Assembly: GCA_018466975.1 (NCBI GenBank)
Contig: CM031562.1
Span: 3,224,001-3,288,000 of the forward strand
Length of the DNA: 64,000 nt
Source: Sparassis latifolia
Lineage: Eukaryota > Basidiomycota > Agaricomycetes > Polyporales > Sparassidaceae
Direction of reading: 5' to 3'
Shown here one piece after another: positions 33,248-44,906 of this stretch. Every line of letters begins with the position of its first letter. Positions within the stretch are counted from its first letter, which is position 1. The translations under genes and the position numbers were made by a program. The notes under the pieces were generated by a model that saw only the letters and a program-made list of their open reading frames with translations, did not search any database and was not told the origin of the DNA.

Positions 33248-35870
33248 CTAGTCTACGTCCATCTCAGAGGGGCCATTAGGCTCCTCCTTCGCGCTTTCCT
33301 TTGCACCCTCCTTCGCACCCTCCGTCGCGCCCTCTGCAGCCGGCTCAGGGTTGGGGTTAGGTGTCTGTGTGCCGTTCTTGGGTGTCTCAGCCGTGGGCTC
33401 CACCTTGGGCTTGGGCTTGGGCTTCGTAAGGATCGGCGTCGCGAAATAGATGATCTCATCCTTCTTCTTGAGCATCTCCGCGGCCGTAAGCACGGGCTCG
33501 ACGTCCTTGGGGCGCTCCGTCTGGCGCACGAGCTGATCCTCGAGCCACTTCTGCACCGTCGCGCACTTCTCGACGATCGCCTGCTTGTCCTTCTCCTCGA
33601 TGTGCGCGAAGCGCTCCTCGCCCGACGTCGCTTGCGCCATGTAGTTGTTGATCGTCTCCCGCAGCTGCGCGACGACCCGCGTACGGTCCTCCGCCTCGCG
33701 GTACCGGAACGTGATCGGGTCGCCGAGCACCTTGAGCGCGTCCAGCCGCTCGACGTACGCCGACTTGTTCGCGTCCTCGCCCTCTTCGCTGTACAGCCAG
33801 TCCTCTGCGTGCTGCAGTGCCGCGAGCAGCTGCTCCTTCTCCGCTGCCTGCACGTACGGTGCGTAGCGCTCGTCTAGGCGCGCCCGCGTGTCGTAGACGT
33901 ACTCCTCCAGCGCATTTTTGCGGTCCTACGTACACGTTAGTAAATTGACGCAGCGACGTTGAGGAGACGCCACGCACCTCGGTATCCATCACAAGCTTAT
34001 CGGCAGCATGCATCTGCGCCTCCTGCTCCTTGTACTTCTCGAGCACGCTCGCCTCCAGACTCGACGAGCCCCACACGAATGGCACTTCGATCTTCTTCTT
34101 GACCACTTTCTTCTTCTTGGGTGGCGCAGCCTCGCCCTCGGGCGCGTCAACCTGCATCGCATCATTCTTGTCCTCCCTCTCCTCCTCGACCTCGACGAAC
34201 GCCTGCTCGAATGACATCACACCATGCACGTTGAGGCGCGTCCTGACGCGCACGCATGTGAAGTCGCCCTTGTCGTCCGGCGCTACGTTCTTCGCAGAGA
34301 AGCTCGCGATCCACGGGTTGATACCGCCAGGGAGCGCAGCAGGCTCCGCATAGCGCGCCTCGAGGTCGAACGGCTGCCTGCGGTAGAATGTGAGCACCTT
34401 CGTGGACGGGATCGGGTTCCCATGGGGGAACACGACGAGCTCCGTGTCCTCGTCCGTGTCGTCCGGCTGAGGCTGCCACTGCACCTTGATCGAATACGGC
34501 GTGATGTCGTGAATGCTGAAGTCGCGCACGCGGAAGACGGGCGAGAGCATCGCGCACGCGAACGTCGCGCCGCGCGCGGCCGCCTCGTCTTGGTTGAGCG
34601 TCGTCGAGAGCGCCTTGCCCGGGAACACACTCTGGATCTTCGCGCGCACCGCGGGGATGCGCGTGCCCCCGCCGACGAGCTCGATCGCGTCGATCTGTTC
34701 CAGCGACAGCCCGGACTCGGTAAGCGCCTGCTGCATCGGTAGCGGAAGGCGGTCCAGTACGCCTGCGATTAACCCCTCGTACTCGTCTCGATTGAGCCGG
34801 CTCGAAGCGTCCACGTCGTTCATGATTGACTCGACGTTGAGGGGCGACTCCGCGTTCGCAGAGAGCACCTTCTTCACGCGGTCGCACCCCGCCGCGAGGC
34901 GGAACATCGCCTTCGGGCTCGAGAGCACGTCAATCTTGTACTTTGTCTTGAACTCGGCGGCGAAGTGCTGGACGAGCGCGTAGTCGATGTCGCGCCCGCC
35001 GACGTGCCGGTCATACGCGGTGCTCTTGACCGTCAGCTGCCCCTTGGAGAACGCGACGACGGCGACGGAGGTACTCGAGTGACCGACGTCGACGAAGACG
35101 ACGTTCCGCGGGTTCTCGGGCTCGGGTAAGTCCGACTTGGTGATGCCGTACCCGAGCGCGACAGCGGTGGTGTCGTTGATGAGGCGCAGTACGTTCAGCC
35201 CCGCAATCTGCGCCGCGTCGAGCACCGCGCGTCGCTGGATGTCGGTGTACCAGCCCGGCACGGCAATCACGATGTCGGTCACGCCCGTCTTGAGCTCGTT
35301 CGCGGCGATGTCTCGTAGCTTGCCTAGGTACATCCCGACGAGCTGCGTCACGGTGAACGTCCGCTGCTCTCCCAGATAGTTTACCTGTGCGCATTTCATC
35401 ACTCGGCTGCAGGAAAACAGAAAGGGAGAACATACCTGTGCGCCGAGCGTTCCTCCTACATCGACCAAGTTGACATGCGTGAACTTCTTCTCTACCTCCT
35501 CGATCTCAGGATCGTGTACTGTACGACCGACGAGCCGCTTCAGGGAGCCAATCGTGTTGCGGAAGTTGGATGTTTCGAGTGTCTTTGCAGCCTCTCCGAT
35601 AGCTCGTTGTTTTGGGCCGAACGAGACGAGAGAGCTAGAAATCGGGGGCAGTATTTCAGCGGGCAGCGTATAATGTGGAGCAAAGCAGACGCACGGCGTC
35701 GCACGATTTGAGACTTCATTTACGATGATATCGATACCTCTGTGTCTGGCTACGCCAATCTAGAAACACGAGAAATATAAATGAGCACGAGTGTGCAACC
35801 GCCGCCTCGATCTGGGCGCATCGCTCACCTTGCTGTGAAGCGAGCCAAAGTCAACGCCGACGACGGCCAT
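33248..35870 (-). CDS. SSE1: Hsp110 chaperone, nucleotide-exchange factor for Hsp70
   Basis: Cytosolic Hsp110-family protein that exchanges nucleotide on Hsp70 and holds unfolded clients. Exons: 35870-35829, 35759-35695, 35634-35436, 35384-33978 and 33925-33248. The nucleotide-binding domain starts MAVVGVDFGSLHSKIGVARH and continues with ATPSLVSFGPKQRAIG, VNYLGEQRTFTVTQLVGMYL, the Hsp110-type LNVLRLINDTTAVALGYGI, NVVFVDVGHSSTSV and VGGGTRIPAVRAKIQ. The beta domain and an extended acidic/lysine loop (about 34,170-34,060, KKKKVVKKK) follow. Next is the helical lid, including AEDWLYSEEGEDANKSAYVERL, which is typical of Hsp110. The Lys/Pro- and Glu/Ala-rich tail ends PSEMDVD. It is about 795 residues, within family range. 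No defect is visible. Confidence 0.95.
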
Positions 35871-35995
35871 GGTGTTCGAACGAGACGAAGAGAAAAGACG
35901 AGGAACGAGTCTGCAGCCGCAACGGTGAAGTAAGTATGGAGGCGGCTTTTTACGCGCCCAAAATTTGAGGCGTAGGCGTGACTTTTTCGGGGACC

Positions 35996-36008
35996 TTCTC
36001 GTATGTTC
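35996..36008. promoter_or_regulatory. Heat-shock-element-like site upstream of SSE1
   Basis: The 13-bp word TTCTCGTATGTTC fits the TTCnnGAAnnTTC heat-shock element with one mismatch in the central GAA. It lies 126-138 bp upstream of the SSE1 start, and SSE1 is a classic Hsf1 target. Functional assignment is inference. Confidence 0.4.
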
Positions 36009-36897
36009 CATTGGTACTACTTATCGCTAGAACAAGCCACTCTGCGGTCTCTACCCATCAAATGATCAACTCCATGCGCAGAAAACGCGGTCCAAACGTG
36101 TTGGCAGCCACGAGTGCAAGCCCGGAGTCGATGCCGTTCATGACCATTCTTGGGGAAGACGATCTCACACGTAGATGTTACCGCATAAACGCGTACAGTA
36201 ATACTGTTCTGAGGAATTCTTCAGACCCACTCTGCTGTGTGAACATCACTTAAAGGAACATCGCCAATAACCAAGGTTAACATGTGGTCACGATGAAATC
36301 TGTACAAAGGTACTATCGATGATCCGAAAGTGCCATAATATGGCACTTCTGGTCCCGCCATACACCTCCTTGCTCAATTGTCTTCGGCACTTCAGATATT
36401 GTTTCTGTAGCATATAGAATACTATAAATTATTTTTTTCGGATTTTTCTGAGTAGTGTTGAACATTTTGGAGACATGTCGAGGTGTGGCAGCAGCCAAAT
36501 ACATTCCAGCAATCTTGATTTTTGTGGGACCCAAGTGGGCCACATTTAATTCTCAAAAGTTTACAGTGTTGAAGTGCAATGTATGAGAGCATCTCCGAAT
36601 AATTTTGAGGCAATCGGTGCAGAGGATCAAACTGTAGAAAAAAGTATGGCACTTCTGGGCCATATGGCATATCTGGGTCACTGATAGTACACTCATGTCA
36701 CTGGGCTGTGGTGGTCACCACCACCACCACCACCACCACCACCACCACCACCACCACCGTCTGACTAACCTCTCTACTCGTCCTCTGATCTTTGACTCTG
36801 TTATTGCCTTCCGGCATTAAAAACCTTTCTCCGCCGAACTATTCGGGTCTTCCGCGATTATCCTGCTGCCTCTTGCTCACCGTTAGCCCCTATTCTA
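36009..36897. other. Intergenic; 5' flank of LINE
   Basis: No gene recognised. The left half belongs to the SSE1 upstream side. The stretch after the CAC microsatellite (36,759-36,897) is likely the LINE 5' untranslated region. An AT-rich 300-bp section (about 36,330-36,640) has no open frame of note. Confidence 0.45.
36716..36758 (+). repeat. (CAC)n microsatellite
   Basis: A 43-bp pure CAC trinucleotide run immediately precedes the LINE 5' end. It could be the insertion site or part of the element's leader. Confidence 0.9.
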
Positions 36898-39800
36898 ATG
36901 TCGTCGTCTAACCTCCCCCCGCCGCCTGAACGACCCCCTGTTGGATATGACAGGGAGGAATCACCTCCGATTGTCGAAGAAGGAGTCGAAGAACCATACG
37001 TAGGAGTCGAGTTGTTTGTTTCTGGCCTACCACACGCAACGATCTACTCCGCGTCCCATCGCCTTCAGGAGATGTTGCGCGAGCTTGAGCCTACCCACCC
37101 AATAACCCGCTACTTTGTTGTACGCCTTGCAGATCCCCGCCACGCTTGTGATTATGCCTACGTAGCGCTCGACCCGGCGCTCGCCCGCCATCCTCGCCCC
37201 GATCTTCTTGAACAGCTGCGAGGCATACTTGACAACATACCTGGTATCCATGCGACCTGGAGAGTTGCCACTGGGCCGGACCGCACGCGTAGGGTGGTCT
37301 TCCCTATGGACAATAAGGAGCAGGCGACACGCATGCTGGACAGGGTGCGAGAATGGCTCACTGATCACGGACATGAGTACCAACTCTCCTATGCCAGTTG
37401 CCCGTCAGGCGCCTGGCGACTCACCTTTGACCTCCTTGACTCTGAGGTTATACAGTCCCTGCTTATCAACCCACCAGTTATTGATCGCCATGCGCTTACT
37501 GTTTCGCGACCACGGTTCATTACCCCTATATACGGACTCGAGGTAGCTGTCATGGGCCTGCAGGATCTTCAGGGAGTACGTGCTCGCATTGACCGCTTCA
37601 TTTACCAGCGATACGGACAGGGGGCCCTCATTTGTAGTCGCATGGCTATGAATGGGGATGTTTATACGGCAGTCCTGAGAGATTGGGAAGTCACCTCCCA
37701 CTTTATCTCGGACCCGTTTGACCTCTTCACTGACCACCCCCTCTCCCGCATCGTCTCGGCCTCACGACCCCTCCTCCTCTTCCTTCTCAACACCTACGGC
37801 GTTCCCGCTAACGCCGCTGTAATACAAGGCCAGGCACTCTCTTCCGCTGACTCTCGCAATCATCAGGCCCAACTCGATGCACTACGACAGCAGGGAACAG
37901 AGGCTGTTCGGATGTACAACGAGATGTTCCAGCGTCAGCAACGCATGCTCGATACTTTGGCGGTCAACTCAAACCAGATCATGTCCGCGCTGACGTCCAT
38001 TGCAACCACCTCTTCTCTTAACTGCCGTCTCATTGGTGCCCAGTCCACACTCAGTGGCCTGCGTGAGCGACACGATCTCATGCAGGATGTTCTCGTTTTC
38101 ACACCAGAGCAAACACGTCCTGTACTAGCACAACGCATCCAAGGCATTGAACATCGGATTGATGAAGAAAAGGAAACCGTAGCTAAGATCCAGCTCTCCC
38201 TTGAGAAGCACGAGGCCCACACGTTCTCGCTACTACCGCCAGGTGATACTTCAGCACCTGGCCCTCTTCCCCTCGGCCCGCCGCATTCCCAGAGTCCTCC
38301 ACCACGAGCGTTATCTCCGTCCGCCCCCCCTTCGGTCCCGATCCCTGCCACAGCCCCCACACCACCTGTGTCTTCCGCCTCCTTCCCGCTTTCATTGCCT
38401 ACACAGCAGATGCCACCGTCTCGCCTACCCACAGACCTCCCTCACAAGCGTCCTTTCCCAGATGATGATGATTATCTCAACCCGCCTTCTCGGCGGCAAC
38501 ATGACGATGATGACCGAATGGATGAACTGGTACGTTCCCCACAGTGCATGTATACTTCTTGCGGGTCCCTCACTCCCCCGCGCAGTGAGGAGACGGATCG
38601 CTCGCAGTCATCTGTGTCCCTTTCTCTACAGTCACCCCATTTGCGTCAAAAGCCCCGCAGTGCGCAGGCGGAGTGCACGTCCATTTCATCATCCTGCTTA
38701 AGTTTCAATGACTCTCTTTCTCCTTCCTGTCTCATGGACACAGCGAGCCTGCCTCCCCACCTGATTAATTACCTTCTCTTCGTATTCTCTACTACCTGTC
38801 ATCGGATCGTTTCCCTCTTGTACTTTCTATCCCTCCTCCCCTTTCTTTTGCTACGTCTCCGTGGCTCCAGTCGCTTCCTTATTGTGCTGCTTTTCACATT
38901 CCTCTTTGTAATACCTGCGGTTACGGCGGCGTCAACATTTAATATATTCGCTGTAAATGCCAACGGCTTAGCGAATGTTTCCAAACAAGCCGCAATCGCC
39001 TCCATAATTTCCTCCCAGCGCCCCCACGCATGGGTGATCAACGAGACCAAGTCATCCTCCCCCTTGGCCTCGCGCATTAGGGCTGGTGACTACACCACCC
39101 ACGAATCTCTCGGTGTTCCCGTCGGTGCCCACTCCCACCACGGGAAATGGGGAGTTATTGTTGGAGTCCGCAAAGTGCTACACACTAAACGCGTCACAAC
39201 GCATGATTCTCTACAGGGCCGTGCAGTTGCACTCGACATCGTCATCCCAACCACCAGTGGGCATGGATTTACGCACCGCCTCATCGCCATTTATGCTCCT
39301 TGGGATCCCGGCGGGTCCGAAACTGACAATGCCTTCTGGAGCCGCATCGTGGATCTATGTTCTACTGCACCGTTCTCTTGGACGGTGGTTGGGGACTGCA
39401 ATGCGACACTGACACTCTCCGAGTCGTCCTCTGCTAACCTTCGTATATCAGCCGCTTCTTCACAATATCGCACGTTCCTGAACACCTCCCATGGGGTTGA
39501 TCTATGGTCCCAACGCGATGACGCTGATGCCTCTTCCATGTATACTTTCCGCAGCAACAACGGTCTCTCAATTATTGACAGAGTCGCTCACTCCTCTGTT
39601 GGTATCCTCACTGGCCTTGTGCAAACCTCCAACGTCTTCGTACCGGCTACAGACCATCGGCCAATTACCGCTTCCCTTGCGCTGAGCCCTCCCCCACGAT
39701 TCGGTCCCACATCCTCTACAAAGATCCCGTCCTTGCTTCCTTACACTGAATTCCCCGCGCGATTTCTCTACCCCAAGCGGTCTGAGAAACATCGGTTTGA

Positions 39801-42800
39801 TACCTTCGCGGAAACGGTTGACAGGCTTGTCCGCGAGCGTGACCTCCACAACATTCCCATCACGGATGAATCCTCTTTCCAGCTCCGGTACCAATCCTTC
39901 ACAGAGATTCTTCACAGTGCCGCACAATGCGCCTTCGATGTTCCCCATCGTCACTCTTCCGGTGATGCACGCCGTGTCTCCAATCCCGACATCCGCCAGG
40001 TCATGCTTGAACTACGACGTATTGGGCGCCTCATCTATGCAACAAGGCAGCACTCCCTGCAGCACCTTGCGCAAGCGCATACTTGGGTTCACACCTACCT
40101 CGATGACTTCTACTCCGCCTCAAACCCCTCCTCCGATGTCCCATTTCATACTGCCTTCCTCACCTTCCTAACTGCCACACGCAAAGCTCTTCATCGCGTA
40201 CGGTATCATCTCGAGCATCTTGAACTCCATCGCCGTGCTGTCCAATCCGGACGGGCACGTATTAATGCGGTCCTTCTCGGCGGATCTAGTAAACGCCTAT
40301 ATCCTCATGCTCATGAGATATCCGGACCGCCCTTGGCAATTACTGATCCTCAACAAGGCGATGCCTTCATCACTGACCCCCAGATGGTGAAGGATGTGAC
40401 CACATCCTATTTCCGACATCTTTTCTCTCGTCGTCCCCGACAATATCCGGAACCTGACAAGCCCTGGCTGAATACACCCTCCGTGCTACAGATCCGTGAA
40501 CGCACTGCCTCTGACCCATTCTCCTGGCCTTCTCCTATGACCCTCCTTACTCTCCGTTCCACTCTGCGCAAAGGCAAACCTCGCCCCGCTCCCGGGCCTG
40601 ACCAGTGGGAGAAATGGATGGTGAAGGCCCTTCACGACTTCTCTCTTGCTATCGTACTCGACCTCCTTAATTATGAGATATCCACATCGTCCATTCCATC
40701 TTGCGTCAAGCCCTGTACTCTCTCCACCATATACAAGTGTGGCGTCCCCTCCGATCTTGTGAACTACCGTGGGGTTTGCTGCAACAACTTTCTCCTTAAC
40801 ACCCCATTCGCCTGGCTCAACTCCCTCCTCGTTCCGTATCTGGCTAAACACTCGGTTTTACCATATGGGCAGGTCGCCACGCAACCTGGCGTACAGGCCC
40901 GAGACCTTACCTCCTTTCTGGCCCACCTCGAGGCCTGGTCCAACTGTACTTCCACCCCAGTCTATATTCTCAGACGTGATCAGACAAAGGGGTTTGACCA
41001 CTTGGAACCACAGGGATTCTACGATGCAGTCCATGCATATGGACTTCCCCCGTCACTAATCACATTCGACCAGTCCGCACAGACCGATGTCCCTTATCGA
41101 GTCAAGGCCGCCTACGGTCTCACTGCTCCAATTGTCATCTCGGGAGTTACCAAGCAAGGGGGCCCCCTTTCGGGGCTCAAGTCGACCCTGACAACAAGTA
41201 TGGGCAACCACTGGCTCACAGACTCCGTACACAGACGAACCGATGTCGTTCGTGTCACTACTTGTCACAATCGGCTGGCCGAACACCATACTCCGCTTGA
41301 CTCATCCCTTCTCAAGCCCGTTATGGTCGAGGCTACCGACGACTCAGCGATACTCTCGCGATCAGCATTGGGATTGCAAGCATCTTGCCTTATGATGGAG
41401 CGCTTCCAGGCCACCTACGGATGGTTCACGAATTGGGTCAAGTCCCTCGTCACCATCCTCAATGTTCCGAGCCCCCCTCCCACTCTCTCTTTCCCATCCG
41501 TCCCGCCTGATCGCCCACATAGTGGAGATGTTGTGTATCACACCCTTCCTGTCTCTACATCGCACTTCGAATTCCTTCGCACCTCCATCAATGACCCGGA
41601 TCACCAGTACCGCCGCATTCTCGACATTGTCTCCTCTTTCCAGCTTCCCACACTTACGATTCGCCTCCCAATTACTGCGATCCGACGGATCTTTGTCCAA
41701 TGCCTCATTGCTCGCATCCGTCCTCTTCTATCCTTCCAACCCATCTCCCGAACACACGCCCTAGACATTGATCACCAGATTGCTCATCGAGTTCACGACT
41801 ACTTCCACTTTCCCTTTCATTTCAACTCTTCCCTCTTAACTACACCACTCGACCAGTTTGGCTTCGACTTTCCATCTGTCTCCCACCTGAATGATGCCCT
41901 CGCGGTCTCCGGACTTCTACGTGACCTTAATCATCACGCCCGGCATTCGCGTCATGGCACAGATCACCCTCGCCGACTGGACGTGTCTCATTAATGGCTG
42001 CCGCGACCCTCTACAAGACCCTTCTGCCGACTCTCTGTTTCTTCATCAGCGACACCACCTCCCCTTTTCGTGCATACTCGCCCATTCCGTTCTCGCTGAC
42101 CAGCACATTTCCATCCGCAACACGGATCAATCCTTCTTATTCCATAATCACGTCTCTCTACAACACCTCTCGCGTGCGATAACTCCGCGCTCATCACACC
42201 CCCTCTCACATTACCTTATCCATTCTCTGTCTTCCATCGGCCTCACCTCCCTCGCCCAACTTGGTCAATGGTCCCTTCGCCTAGATACAGATGCCTCCTT
42301 CCAAGCGAACGATCTTGTCGATCGTGTTACTGCATCATCCCCTACGGTGAACAAGTATTGGACGTTGCTCAAAACCTGGCTTACAAATCTCCCATTCTCG
42401 CGCTTCGTATCACTTCTTACCTCATCCAACTGCCACTCCCTTTACATTCCTGATTTTTCCTCATGGACCCTTGCTCTACCCCGGCCTGTCCGACAGCGCA
42501 ATGCTCACGAAACGCTTCGCGCCCTTGCCCTTGCCTCTCCGCACCACCTTACGACTCCGTCCGCCTCCTTACTCGCTTCTGATGCATCTATGATCCCCGC
42601 CAACCCCTCCTTTCGCTGCCCTCGAATGGTCAATTTCGCTGCAGTAAATCACACCTCCTCACTCGTCGCCTCCTTAGCCAGTTTCCGCGCATCCTCCACC
42701 ACTACCCACGGCGAGATCTACGGTATGATTACTGCCTAATTACTGCTCAACCCCTGTCGGCACCAGCCCCCTCGAGATCCCTCCTCTCTTCTCCAACCCT

Positions 42801-43792
42801 AACGCCTATGCTGGTCACCGATCATCTCAACTGCACGGCTTATCAATGACTCTCTCGAGGCCCCTTACTCCCGCATCAATGGTCATCCCTTCCAGCACGC
42901 TCACTTTACCGTTGGCTTCGCGACATTCTCTTACACACAACACACCGCTCTCCCGTTGTTCACGCACCCGCCCACACTACGTCGACATCACCAACATCCC
43001 TCGCCAATCGATCCGCTGACACCCTTACTTCCGCATCCCAACGTTTCCTCCTTCCGCCTCCTCCCGCGCCGCTTCCACATTCTTCATGGATCGCTACACC
43101 CTCTATTCTCCCATCGACGGTTACATCGAGTCCAACATTCCTTCCTATATCACTCAAGCTATCGTTTACACAGATTGCTCTCGTGCTGCATCCCGACCTT
43201 ACCATACCTTATCCCTCGCGTTGTATGACAACCACTGTCCTCCTGATCACCCGTACACCCGTGCTTCATCAGCCTTCTCTGCCCTCGTGCAGCTCTATGC
43301 ACGCTCTGCACAGCTCGACACCGCTCTCGCGCTTCCACCGCTTTGAAACATCTCCCGCGATGCCATTTCGGTGTAGACGCCCTCGAAACCGCACATCACG
43401 TCTTCGTCATATGTCCGGTTTTCGCACCTCATCGCGAACACGCTCGTACAGACACCCTCACTGAGACATCGGGCATTCTCACTACTGCCGCCGCCCCCGA
43501 TGACCTCTCAGTGCAAATCCTCTCGTCTGCATGCATATTGTTCACTGACCATGATATGTGGCCCCTATATCATGCGAGATATTTTCTCGGTGTATTACCG
43601 CCCTTACCAGAAGGCGAAACACTCCCGCGCTGCCGCCTTCTGCTCAGAATCGCGCACTGTTGGCATCGAGCATGCATCTTTCTCGCCGGCAGAATCTGGG
43701 CTGAATATAAACGCAGGTTACATCCTGATCGTTCGACAACGGCTGCCTCTACCATCGCGCTTCCCCCTCGCCTCCATCATCTCTTCGTTTAG
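36898..43792 (+). mobile_element. Non-LTR retrotransposon (LINE, Tad/L1-like), nearly full length with 3' frame breaks
   Basis: One open frame of 1,698 codons (36,898-41,994) fuses a gag-like region, an AP endonuclease and a reverse transcriptase. The N-terminal 270 residues look like two RNA-binding-type folds. A Gln-rich coiled stretch (about 320-430) and a Pro/Ser linker follow. Hydrophobic segments (about 622-675) come just before the endonuclease at about 680 (FAVNANGLA ... INETKSS, VVGDCNATL, DRVAHSS, ATDHRPITA). The RT core has RKGKPRPAPGPDQW, RDQTKGFDHLEPQG, KQGGPLSGLKS and the metal motif as EATDDS, not the usual YADD. A one-base shift at about 41,940 moves the frame to 41,891-42,739 (ITLADWTC). 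RNase H pieces (SRINGHPF, NRSADTLTS) and a Cys/His C-terminal motif near 43,343-43,440 need several more shifts. The last open frame ends at 43,792, before a T10 run at 43,803. The 3' terminus is unclear. Confidence 0.85.
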
Positions 43793-44906
43793 TTTACATA
43801 TGTTTTTTTTTTACCTACATTGCCTCTTTTGTCTCGTATTACCAAGCCGGCCGACGAGGTATTACGTACCTGAGCTATTTTGTGTAGCGTAGTCGGTTCG
43901 AATTCATCCGTTCTCCGTTCACCGCGCTTGGCCGGTGACCGACCCGTGGTACCTTCCCACGCGCGGGCCGGTGCCCCTCGGTATATGCCGCTGGTGACCT
44001 TAACGCGCCGTGTATGCCGTGCCGCCCGTTCGGGCAGTAGATGCCGGATCCAGCAACAGTTGCCAATCTCAATTCGCCGCCAGCCGCCTCTCTGCACGCG
44101 CGGCGCGTTCGCGCGTCGGTCGTCGCTGCGTCGCGTGGCGCGCGGTGTGCAGTGCCACGTCGTCGCGGCCCCCTTCGCGAAACCGAGACCGAGAGAGAAC
44201 GCGAGGTGCCAAGTCCAACGACGAGCTCGCCGCTCGCTGTCGGCTGGCATGCCGCGTGGTGCCTGCGTGATGCCCTCCGACCGCCCAACTCAAACTACTC
44301 GGACGTGCTTTCACCACGCGCCAGGTCCACCGCCCGAGATGCGGCGGGCCTTGCACATCGAGCGTGCAGCAGCAGCAGCAGCAGCAACACTGCGCTTGCT
44401 TGCGTGTGCGGCATTCTTGCACGCCCGAACTTTGAGTTGCGGTGTATACACCGACTACCTGTCTACCGCGCGTGCGGCATGCCGACCCGTCGATGTGGTG
44501 ACATGCACAAAATATATTTTGTATTGACCTGCCCCCCCCAGCACACACAGTCAACATGATCATGAATCTCAGGGTGGGCATGGCCTGCAAATCGTAAATC
44601 CGCAACAAGTTTCCATGCGGGGTTCAAACAGCGGTAGACCGCGAGGACACAATGGCGATGGCGACGATGCAGTGGAGCTGGCAGCACTACTGAGTGGGTG
44701 CATCTGCTCCTCTCGGTCATGCAAAACCAAAAATTCTGGGCCCTCATTGAGGTTTCCAAAACATGTACATTAAATTGTGTTTCATATACACAGGTGAAGC
44801 AGTACCGTAAATTAGGACGTGGAGCCATCAGTACCATATAGCATGAAGCGACAAGAAGACAGAGACTGAAAAATTAACCAGAATATGAAGTTGGCTTCAC
44901 GTCGCA
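43793..44906. other. Between LINE and Crypton; no gene recognised
   Basis: GC-rich from about 43,900 to 44,450, with overlapping spurious frames on both strands, a short (AGC)n run near 44,366-44,386 and no domain. It should contain the LINE 3' end and the Crypton 3' flank. Confidence 0.45.

Noticed and set aside
36716..36758. CAC run considered as a CRISPR-like or structured array
   Set aside because: Pure trinucleotide microsatellite without spacers; the organism is a eukaryote.
43887..43905. GGTTCGAATTC word resembling a tRNA B box
   Set aside because: No matching A box at suitable distance and no cloverleaf could be drawn; not a tRNA or clear SINE.
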